Shown here piece after piece: positions 18,001 through 24,539 of a DNA stretch of 64,000 bases; the first letter of the stretch is position 1, and each line of letters begins with the position of its first letter. Under the pieces are notes generated by a model. That model had not been told where the DNA came from. It made no database searches and worked only from the letters and a program-made list of their open reading frames with translations. Source of the stretch: Ramlibacter tataouinensis (lineage in GTDB: Bacteria; Pseudomonadota; Gammaproteobacteria; Burkholderiales; Burkholderiaceae_C); contig NZ_CP010951.1 of NCBI RefSeq assembly GCF_001580455.1, positions 2,431,001 through 2,495,000 on the forward strand. Direction: 5' to 3'. The translations under genes and the position numbers were made by a program.

Positions 18001-19679
18001 CGGTGTCACCCATCCGCGACGAGTCCGGGCACGTGATGGCGGGGACGGTGATCGCGCGCGACATCACCGCCGCGAAGCGCGCGGAGGAAGCGATGCGCCA
18101 GAGCGAAGAGCGCATGCGCCTGGTGATGGACAACGCCATCGAGTTCGCGATCCTGTCGATGGACCTGCAACGGCGGATGACGATGTGGAACGCCGGCGCC
18201 GAGCGGCTGCTGGGCTATGCCGGCGAGGAGATCATCGGCCAGGCGGCGGACATCATCTTCACGCCGGAGGACCGGGAGCAGAACATCCCGCAGAAGGAGG
18301 TGAGCACGGCCCTGGCCGAAGGACGCGCCAGCGACGACCGCTACCACCTGCGCAAGGACGGCAGCCGCTTCTGGTCCAGCGGCGTCGTGATGCTGATGCG
18401 CGACGGCAAGGGCGAAGCCGTCGGTTTCGTCAAGATCCTGCGCGACCAGACGGTGGCGCAGGAGGCCCGCGAGGCGCTGGAGCGCAGCCGCACGGAACTG
18501 CTGGAGGTTCTGGCCGAGAACGAAAGGGCACGCGCCGAACTGCAGGCCGCCGACGTCGCCAAGGACCGGTTCCTGGCGGTGCTGTCGCACGAGCTGCGCA
18601 ATCCGCTGGCCTCGATCGACAGTGCCGCGGAATTGATGCTGACCGCCGGCGTGCCCGCCGCCGATTCGCAGGCCGCCGCCGAAGTGGTGCGGCGCCAGGC
18701 ATTGGCAACGAAGGCGATGCTGGACGACCTCCTTGATGTCTCGCGCCTCAAGCTCGGAAGGCTGGAACTCAAACGCGAACGGGTGCGACTTTCGGCTGTC
18801 ATGGCCTCGGCGCTGGAGGTTACCCGGCCGTTGCTGGTGGATGCGCCGCATGCGCTCAAGCTCGACTTGGGCGAGGGGGATGTCGAGCTCGACGGGGACC
18901 CGCTGCGCCTGGTGCAGGTGCTGTCCAACCTGCTGTCCAACGCGATCAAGTACACGCCGCGTGACGGCACGATTGACGTCACGGCCCGGTTGACGGGCGA
19001 CCAGCTCGAACTGTCGGTCAAGGACACGGGCATCGGCATGGAGCCGCAGCGCATTCCTGCGATGTTCGACATGTTTGCCCAGGAAGACACGCGCGACCGT
19101 GGCCGCGGGCTGGGTATTGGCCTGGCGCTGGTCAAGAACATTGTGGACCTGCATGACGGACAGATCAGCGCGCGCTCCGAGGGCCGCGGCAAAGGCAGCG
19201 AGTTCCGGGTGCTCCTGCCCGGCGCCAGACCGGTGGCGGCTGCGCGTGCCGCGACCCGATTGCCGGCAGCACCTGAGCCACTGACCATGGGCGAAGACCG
19301 CGGCCAGATCCTCATCGCTGACGACAACGCGGACGCCGGCTGGGGCTTGGCCAGTCTGCTGGAGATGGCTGGGTTCAAGACCGTGCGTGTGACTGGTGGC
19401 GTGGAAGCGGTGCGTGAGATCGGATTGCGCCGGCCGCAGGCCGCCATTGTCGACATCGGCATGCCGGACCTGAACGGCCACGAGGTTGCGCGGCAGGTCC
19501 GGGCCGCCCCCTGGGGCCGCGAGATGGTGCTGATCGCGGCGACCGGCTGGGGCCAGGAAGCAGACCAGCGCGCGGCGCTGGAAGCCGGTTTCGACGCCCA
19601 CATGACCAAGCCGCTGGACGCGCGCGAGCTCAGCAAAATGCTGGAAACCTTGTTGTCGAGCAAGACCTCACTCAAGTAA
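15081..19679 (+). CDS. CheB-CheR-PAS hybrid histidine kinase with receiver domain
   Basis: A single 1,532-residue protein. Domains in order: CheB methylesterase (about 30-205; GLGGSAGGI holds the nucleophile Ser); CheR methyltransferase (about 225-490; VPACATGEEAYSV binds AdoMet); a heptad coiled coil rich in EEL repeats (about 690-770); three PAS domains (about 773-880, 886-1003, 1006-1130); HisKA with LSHELRNPL (His about 1170); HATPase with NLLSNAIKYTP (about 1280); and a receiver domain (about 1415-1530; IVDIGMPDLNG, phosphoacceptor Asp about 1457, with Lys in TKPLD). It has no transmembrane segment. The ATG at 15081 is preferred over a TTG at 15054. No chemotaxis genes adjoin it, so it is probably a stand-alone sensor. 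The signal and output are unknown. Confidence 0.92.
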   Translation: MTDTDPGHANHTASDQSDNLIPSGGYDLHPLVGLGGSAGGISALTTFFRALPPDPGLAFAVVLHLSPEHESTLAELLQRSTRMPVVQVTAPVTIEKNTVYVIPPRHALKVADGRLELEAMPGDRRRHFTVDLFFRTLADTHGPHAAAVVLSGADSDGAIGIKRIKERGGLTIAQDPGEAEHTGMPRASIATGMVDWVLPTAEIPQRVLDYFKLEVKLQLPPEEERTAAQPTQAQAQAVEEASLRDVLGFLRTRTGRDFSNYKRATIVRRIARRMQVNGLHDLHAYLNCLRTRPGESGALLQDLLISVTNFFRDADCFEALEREIPALLADKGPNEVVRVWVPACATGEEAYSVAMLLAEHAQAIDAPPLVQVFATDLDDAAVQFAREGVYPTAIAADVSEERLKRFFIEEHRGWRVRRELREMVLFATHDVLKDSPFSRQDLISCRNLLIYLNRDAQARVLDTFHFALRPGARLFLGSSESVEEGNDLFGVVDKKHRIYQQRPGPRTGLPMPVGRGALTRMMDARNASGEASAVAGNAFPGVGAVQASQDSRPSWGEIHLRLLEQLGPPSILVDSEYDIVHLSPTAGRFLQFAGGEPSRNLLRAVNPSVRIELRAALYRAAQNQQVAELPGVPVEFNGERVSLTIRVLPSREVGSDLFLVVLQAMAPEATPNEGPQPQRVQDDAVARQLDRELETLKSHLRDTVEQYEASTEELKASNEELQAMNEELRSASEELETSREELQSINEELTTVNQELKNNIDELGHANSDMQNLMDATAIATVFLDRELCITRFTPAAVSLFNLIATDIGRPLTDLKSRLRYPELGADAARVLEKLVPVEREVGSHYGNWYMARLLPYRTLEDRIAGVVLSFINVTERKQAEEMRLWLSAVVTASTDAIISFSLDGTIRSWNPGAQRIFGYTPAEAVGQPLSILTPDGESDPGRLLARIALAEPIDSHETVRLRKDGSELQVALTVSPIRDESGHVMAGTVIARDITAAKRAEEAMRQSEERMRLVMDNAIEFAILSMDLQRRMTMWNAGAERLLGYAGEEIIGQAADIIFTPEDREQNIPQKEVSTALAEGRASDDRYHLRKDGSRFWSSGVVMLMRDGKGEAVGFVKILRDQTVAQEAREALERSRTELLEVLAENERARAELQAADVAKDRFLAVLSHELRNPLASIDSAAELMLTAGVPAADSQAAAEVVRRQALATKAMLDDLLDVSRLKLGRLELKRERVRLSAVMASALEVTRPLLVDAPHALKLDLGEGDVELDGDPLRLVQVLSNLLSNAIKYTPRDGTIDVTARLTGDQLELSVKDTGIGMEPQRIPAMFDMFAQEDTRDRGRGLGIGLALVKNIVDLHDGQISARSEGRGKGSEFRVLLPGARPVAAARAATRLPAAPEPLTMGEDRGQILIADDNADAGWGLASLLEMAGFKTVRVTGGVEAVREIGLRRPQAAIVDIGMPDLNGHEVARQVRAAPWGREMVLIAATGWGQEADQRAALEAGFDAHMTKPLDARELSKMLETLLSSKTSLK

Positions 19680-19682
19680 GAA

Positions 19683-19708
19683 GGCGGCGCTGATTCAGCG
19701 TCGCCCTT
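19683..19708 (+). terminator. Possible terminator hairpin after the hybrid kinase
   Basis: GGCGGCGCTGA (19683-19693) can pair with TCAGCGTCGCC (19695-19705), with one G-T pair and the loop formed by opening the top base pairs. There is only a weak T-tract, so efficiency is uncertain. Confidence 0.45.
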
Positions 19709-19744
19709 CGCGCCAAATGCGCAGAATGACCCCATCGATTCCCG

Positions 19745-21124
19745 ATGGGGTCCCGCATGGCCAACCACGACTGCGACCTGTTTGTCATCGGCGCCGGCTC
19801 AGGCGGCGTGCGCGCCGCCCGGCTGGCAGCGCAGCTCGGCGCGCGCGTGATCCTGGCCGAGGCCGCGCAACTCGGCGGCACCTGCGTCAACGTCGGCTGC
19901 ATTCCGAAAAAGCTGTACAGCTACGCCGCGCACTTCGCCGATGATTTCCGCGACGCCGTCGGGTTCGGCTGGCGGGTCGGCGAGCCGCGCTTCGACTGGG
20001 CCACCTTGCGGACGAACCGCGCCGCCGAGATCACCCGGCTCAACGGGGTTTATCGCAAGATGCTGGTGGAAGCGGGCGTGCGCATCGTCACCGGCTGGGC
20101 GCAGTTCGAGGGCCCGCACCAAGTGCTGGTCCAGACCGCGGGCGGCAGGCATCACTTCAGCGCCCGGCATATCCTGGTGGCCACCGGCGCGCGCCCGAGC
20201 GTGCCGAAGTTTCCCGGCTGCGAGCGGGTGGTCACCTCGGACGGCATGTTCGACATCCGCCCCTTTCCGGCGCGGCTGCTGGTGGTGGGCGGCGGCTACA
20301 TCGCCTGCGAGTTCGCTTCGATCTTCAACGGCCTGGGCGCGCGCGTGACGCAGCTGTATCGCGGCGAGCTGATCCTGCGCGGCTTCGACGACGAGCTGCG
20401 GCGCTTCATCACGCAGGAGATGCGCAAGCACGGCGTGGACCTGCACACCCACGCCGACGTCTCCGCGATCGAGCGCCGCCCCGGCGGGCTGTGGGTGTCG
20501 CTCGCCGACGGCCGCCATGTCACGGCCGACGCCGTGCTCTATGCCACCGGCCGGATCCCGAACGTCGCCGGCCTGGGGCTCCCGGCGGCCGGGGTGGCGC
20601 AGGGCAAGGACGGCGCGATCATCGTGGACGCGCACCACACGACCAACGTGCCGGGCATCCACGCGATCGGCGATGTCACCGCGAAGCTGCAGCTCACGCC
20701 GGTGGCGCTGGCCGAGGCGATGGCGGTGGTCCATCGCCTGTTCGGCCCGCGCCGGCGCGAGATGAGCTACGAGTTTGTCCCCAAGGCGGTGTTCACGCAC
20801 CCGAACGTCGCCACGGTCGGCTATACCGAATCGGAGGCGCGCAAGGCCTTCGGCGAGGTGACCGTCTACCGCAGCGAGTTCAGGGCCCTCAAGCACACCC
20901 TGAGCGGCCGCAGCGAGCGCACCTTCATGAAGCTGGTGGTTGACCGCGCGAGCGACCGCGTGGTCGGCGTGCACATGGTCGGCCCCGATGCGGGCGAGGT
21001 GGTGCAGGGCTTCGCGGTCGCTCTCAAGGCCCATGCCACCAAGGCCCAGTTCGATGCCACGCTGGGCATTCACCCGACCGCGGCCGAGGAGTTCGTGACC
21101 ATGCGCCAGCCGGTTGTTCACTGA
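19745..21124 (+). CDS. gor: Glutathione-disulfide reductase
   Basis: A flavoprotein disulfide reductase of 459 residues that keeps glutathione reduced with NADPH. It has an N-terminal FAD-binding GAGSGGVRAARLAA, the redox-active pair GGTCVNVGCIPKK (Cys47/Cys52), a second dinucleotide fold VVGGGYIACEFASIFNGLGA followed by arginines suited to NADPH, the FAD-binding GDVTAKLQLTPVALAE block, and the C-terminal catalytic HPTAAEE (His443/Glu448). VGCIPKK with the K/R pattern marks glutathione reductase rather than lipoamide dehydrogenase or mercuric reductase. Starts at 19745 or 19757 are both possible. It follows the hybrid kinase after 65 bp. Confidence 0.93.
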   Translation: MGSRMANHDCDLFVIGAGSGGVRAARLAAQLGARVILAEAAQLGGTCVNVGCIPKKLYSYAAHFADDFRDAVGFGWRVGEPRFDWATLRTNRAAEITRLNGVYRKMLVEAGVRIVTGWAQFEGPHQVLVQTAGGRHHFSARHILVATGARPSVPKFPGCERVVTSDGMFDIRPFPARLLVVGGGYIACEFASIFNGLGARVTQLYRGELILRGFDDELRRFITQEMRKHGVDLHTHADVSAIERRPGGLWVSLADGRHVTADAVLYATGRIPNVAGLGLPAAGVAQGKDGAIIVDAHHTTNVPGIHAIGDVTAKLQLTPVALAEAMAVVHRLFGPRRREMSYEFVPKAVFTHPNVATVGYTESEARKAFGEVTVYRSEFRALKHTLSGRSERTFMKLVVDRASDRVVGVHMVGPDAGEVVQGFAVALKAHATKAQFDATLGIHPTAAEEFVTMRQPVVH

Positions 21125-21279
21125 AGTTCGCACCGGGCCGCAAACGGCACTACGCTGCGCGCGGGTGTAGGAATGCACTGCCCGTGCTGCGGCGGGCCGT
21201 ACTACCCAGCCCCCGAGTTGCTTGGCCGAGGATGTGGCACTACAGCGCCTGCTTTTCAGGCGCATCAGGTCCACAGCCC

Positions 21280-22341
21280 ATGCGAATCGCCCAGGTGGCC
21301 CCCATGTTCGAAAGCGTGCCGCCCAGCGGCTACGGCGGGACCGAGCGCGTCGTTTCCTATCTCACCGAGACCCTGGTCGACCTGGGCCATGAGGTGACGC
21401 TGTTCGCCAGCGGCGACTCGGTCACCTCGGCCAAACTGGTGGCCGTTTGCCAGCGCAGCCTCCGCGGCCGGACCGACAACACCGACTGGACAGCCTGGCA
21501 CACGCTGATGCTCGACGAGGTGTTCGCCCGCGCGGACCGGTTCGATGTGATCCATTTCCATGTGGACTACTTGCACTACCCCATGGCGAGGCACTGCGCC
21601 ACGCCCTGCCTGACCACGTTGCACGGCCGGCTGGACCTGAACCACCTGCCGCCCCTGCACCGGCACTTCTCCGACCTGCCGCTGGTGGCGATCTCCAATC
21701 ACCAGCGGCGCCAGTTGCCCGATGCCCACTTCGTCGCCACCGTCCACCACGGCCTGCCCGCCGAACTGTACGGCTTCACGTCCGAGCCGCTGGGGTACTT
21801 CGCCTTCGTTGGCCGCATCTCGCCCGAGAAGCGTCTGGACCGCGCGATCGAGATCGCGCTGGCCTGCGACACGCCGCTGCTGGTGGCCGCCAAGGTGGAC
21901 GCGGCCGACCGCGGCTACTTCGAGCGCGAGATCCGGCCGCTGCTGGGGCATCCGCTGGTGAAGTTCGTCGGCGAGGTGGACGACGCCGGAAAGAACAGCC
22001 TGCTGGGCAGCGCCAAGGCGCTGTTGTTCCCGATCGACTGGCCCGAGCCCTTCGGCCTGGTGCTGATCGAGGCCATGGCCTGCGGCACGCCGGTGATCGC
22101 CTACCCGCATGGCTCGGTGCCGGAGCTGCTGGAGCACGGCGTGACCGGCTTCATCGTGTCCAACCAGCGCACCGCGATCGATGCGGCCCGTCACATCGAC
22201 CGGATCGACCGCCGCCGTTGCCGGCAGATCTTTGACGAGCGCTTCACGGCCAAGGTGATGGCCCGGCGCTACCTGGCGGTGTACCGCACCCTGATCGACT
22301 CGCACCGGCGCATGGACTTCGCATCGGCAGGCGCAAAATGA
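21280..22341 (+). CDS. GT4-family glycosyltransferase
   Basis: A 353-residue cytosolic glycosyltransferase with GT-B fold. The N-terminal half has MRIAQVAPMFESVPPSGYGG, typical of GT4 enzymes. The C-terminal half holds the sugar-nucleotide site: FVGRISPEKRLDRAIEIA, then the E-x7-E motif in PEPFGLVLIEAMACGTPVIA and GSVPELLEHGVTGFIV. The ATG at 21280 is chosen because the family begins at this MRIAQV; an open frame extends to 21184. Its stop overlaps the start of the debranching-enzyme gene (ATGA), so the two are one operon and probably act on the same sugar polymer or compatible solute. Confidence 0.85.
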   Translation: MRIAQVAPMFESVPPSGYGGTERVVSYLTETLVDLGHEVTLFASGDSVTSAKLVAVCQRSLRGRTDNTDWTAWHTLMLDEVFARADRFDVIHFHVDYLHYPMARHCATPCLTTLHGRLDLNHLPPLHRHFSDLPLVAISNHQRRQLPDAHFVATVHHGLPAELYGFTSEPLGYFAFVGRISPEKRLDRAIEIALACDTPLLVAAKVDAADRGYFEREIRPLLGHPLVKFVGEVDDAGKNSLLGSAKALLFPIDWPEPFGLVLIEAMACGTPVIAYPHGSVPELLEHGVTGFIVSNQRTAIDAARHIDRIDRRRCRQIFDERFTAKVMARRYLAVYRTLIDSHRRMDFASAGAK

Positions 22342-24533
22342 ACGGGCAGGAAGAAGGCTTCACCGTCATGAACGGCGACCGCATTCGCGTCGGCGACCGG
22401 TGGTACGTGGCCGCCAGCGCTGCCCGTGCCGACGAGACCCCGCACGTGCTCAAGCACGACGAGAGCTTTCTCGTCGCCGACCGCTATGGCGATGTCGACG
22501 GCACCGGGCTGGGCGAGCAGGGGCTGTACCACGAGGACACCCGCTACCTCAGCGAATACCGGCTCACGGTCGAAGGCGTGCGGCCCATGTTCCTGGGCTC
22601 CAACGTCAAGGAAGACAACAGCCTGCTGATCGCCGAGTTCATGAACCCCGACCTGGCGCGGCACGACGTGCCCAAGGGCACGGTGCACATCTTCCGCGCC
22701 AAGCTGCTGTGGCAGCAATGCTGCCATGAGCACATCCGGATCGTGAACCACGGCGATCAGGCGGCGCGCTTCGGCATCGCGCTGGCCTTCGCCGCCGATT
22801 TCGTGGACCTGTTCGAGGTCCGCGGCTCGGCCCGCGCGCGGCGCGGCCGGCGGCTGGCGACCGAGGTCCGCGACGGCGAGGTGACCTACGCCTACGAGGG
22901 CCTGGACGGGGTGTTGCGCCGCACCCGGCTGCGCTTCCATCCGCGGCCCCACGCGCTGAGCGAGCGCGAGGCGGTGTTCGAGATCGGCGTCGAGCCCGAC
23001 GACGAGTTCCACCTGTACTGCAGCATCGATTGCGAGCGCGGCGAGGGGGCGGCGCAGCGCGCGCCGCACCGCTCCCACTACGACCAGGCCTACCGCGAGA
23101 ACGAGGACGCGCGGCGCAGCGCGCAGGAGGATGCCTGCGCCATCACCACCTCCAACACGCTGGCCAACCTGTGGCTGCGGCGTTCCGGCTCGGACGTGGC
23201 GATGCTGTCCACCAACATGCCGATGGGGCCCTATCCCTACGCCGGCGTGCCCTGGTACTCCACCACCTTCGGGCGCGACGGCATCATCACCGCGCGCGAG
23301 CTGTTGTGGATCGACCCGCGGCCGGCGCGTGGCGTGCTGGCCTTCCTGGCGCAGACCCAGGCGCGGCAGAGCGACCCGGCGCGCGATGCCGAGCCCGGCA
23401 AGATCCTGCACGAGGCGCGCAAGTGCGAGATGGCCGCCACCGGCGAGGTGCCCTTCGGCCGCTACTACGGCAGCGTCGACGCCACGCCTCTGTTCGTGGC
23501 GCTGGCCGGCGCCTACTGGAAGCGCACCGGCGACCTGGAGTTCATCGCCAGCCTGTGGCCGCATGTGCTGATCGCGCTGCAGTGGATCGACGGCAACGCC
23601 GACAGCGAGGGCTTCGTGCGCTACGCGCGGCGCAGCAGCGACGGGCTGATCCAGCAGGGCTGGAAGGATTCGCACGATTCGGTGTTCCATGCCGACGGCC
23701 GCGACGCCGACACCCCGATCGCGCTGTGCGAGGTGCAGGGCTACGTGTACGAGGCCAGGCTGCTGGCCGCCGAGATGGCGCAGGCGCTGGGCGACGGCAG
23801 CCTGGCACGGCGGCTCCAGGCCCAGGCGCAGGCCTTGAAGCTGGCCTTCCTGTCGCGCTTCTGGTCGGACGAGATCGGCATGTACGTGCTGGCGCTCGAT
23901 GGCCACGGCAAGCGCTGCGAGGTGGCCACTTCCAACGCCGGCCATGCGATGTGGAGCGGCATCGCGGCGCCCGAGCACGCCGCCCGCATGGCCGACCGCT
24001 ACCTGGAACCCGACTTCTACAGCGGCTGGGGCATTCGCACGGTGGCGCGCGGGCAGGCCCGCTACAACCCGATGTCGTATCACAACGGCTCGATCTGGCC
24101 GCACGACAACGCGATGATCGCCGCCGGCATGGCGCGCTACGGCCACACGCTGGCCGCGCTGCAGGTGTTCAGCGGCCTGTTCGATGCCAGCGTGCATTTC
24201 AGCCAGCATCGCCTGCCCGAGCTGTTCTGCGGATTCTCGCGGCGCGACGCCGAGGGGCCCACGCTCTATCCCGTGGCGTGCTCGCCGCAGGCCTGGGCCG
24301 CGGCCTGCGTCTACGCGCTGCTGCAGGCCTGCCTGGGCCTGGAAGTGAGCGCGCAGCGCGCCGAGATCTCCCTGCAGTCGCCGCGCCTGCCGGCCTTCAT
24401 CGAGTCGATGGAGATCCTGCGCCTGGGCATCGGCAACCGCACCGCCGACCTGCGCCTGCAGCGCTACGGCAAGCATGTGGGCATCGACGTCGCCCATAAG
24501 CTGGGTGACCTCGACGTGCGCGTGCGCATGTGA
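22338..24533 (+). CDS. Amylo-alpha-1,6-glucosidase / glycogen-debranching-like protein
   Basis: The 731-residue protein has an N-terminal beta-rich GDE_N-type domain (about 35-230: LVADRYGDVDGTGLGEQGLYHEDTRYLS in part) and a C-terminal (alpha/alpha)6 barrel (about 260-700). Typical motifs are STTFGRDGIITARELLWI (about 305) and QQGWKDSHDS (about 438), plus YHNGSIWPHDNAMIAAGMARYG. Members are annotated as amylo-alpha-1,6-glucosidases that debranch glycogen, though this bacterial group is poorly characterised. It overlaps the GT4 gene by 4 bp. It is convergent with putA, only 6 bp apart, with no visible terminator between them. Confidence 0.85.
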   Translation: MNGQEEGFTVMNGDRIRVGDRWYVAASAARADETPHVLKHDESFLVADRYGDVDGTGLGEQGLYHEDTRYLSEYRLTVEGVRPMFLGSNVKEDNSLLIAEFMNPDLARHDVPKGTVHIFRAKLLWQQCCHEHIRIVNHGDQAARFGIALAFAADFVDLFEVRGSARARRGRRLATEVRDGEVTYAYEGLDGVLRRTRLRFHPRPHALSEREAVFEIGVEPDDEFHLYCSIDCERGEGAAQRAPHRSHYDQAYRENEDARRSAQEDACAITTSNTLANLWLRRSGSDVAMLSTNMPMGPYPYAGVPWYSTTFGRDGIITARELLWIDPRPARGVLAFLAQTQARQSDPARDAEPGKILHEARKCEMAATGEVPFGRYYGSVDATPLFVALAGAYWKRTGDLEFIASLWPHVLIALQWIDGNADSEGFVRYARRSSDGLIQQGWKDSHDSVFHADGRDADTPIALCEVQGYVYEARLLAAEMAQALGDGSLARRLQAQAQALKLAFLSRFWSDEIGMYVLALDGHGKRCEVATSNAGHAMWSGIAAPEHAARMADRYLEPDFYSGWGIRTVARGQARYNPMSYHNGSIWPHDNAMIAAGMARYGHTLAALQVFSGLFDASVHFSQHRLPELFCGFSRRDAEGPTLYPVACSPQAWAAACVYALLQACLGLEVSAQRAEISLQSPRLPAFIESMEILRLGIGNRTADLRLQRYGKHVGIDVAHKLGDLDVRVRM

Positions 24534-24539
24534 ATCGCA

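Noticed and set aside
22269..24497. Minus-strand open frame of about 740 codons opposite the debranching-enzyme gene
   Set aside because: A shadow of the real gene: His/Arg/Gln-rich with no recognisable domain.
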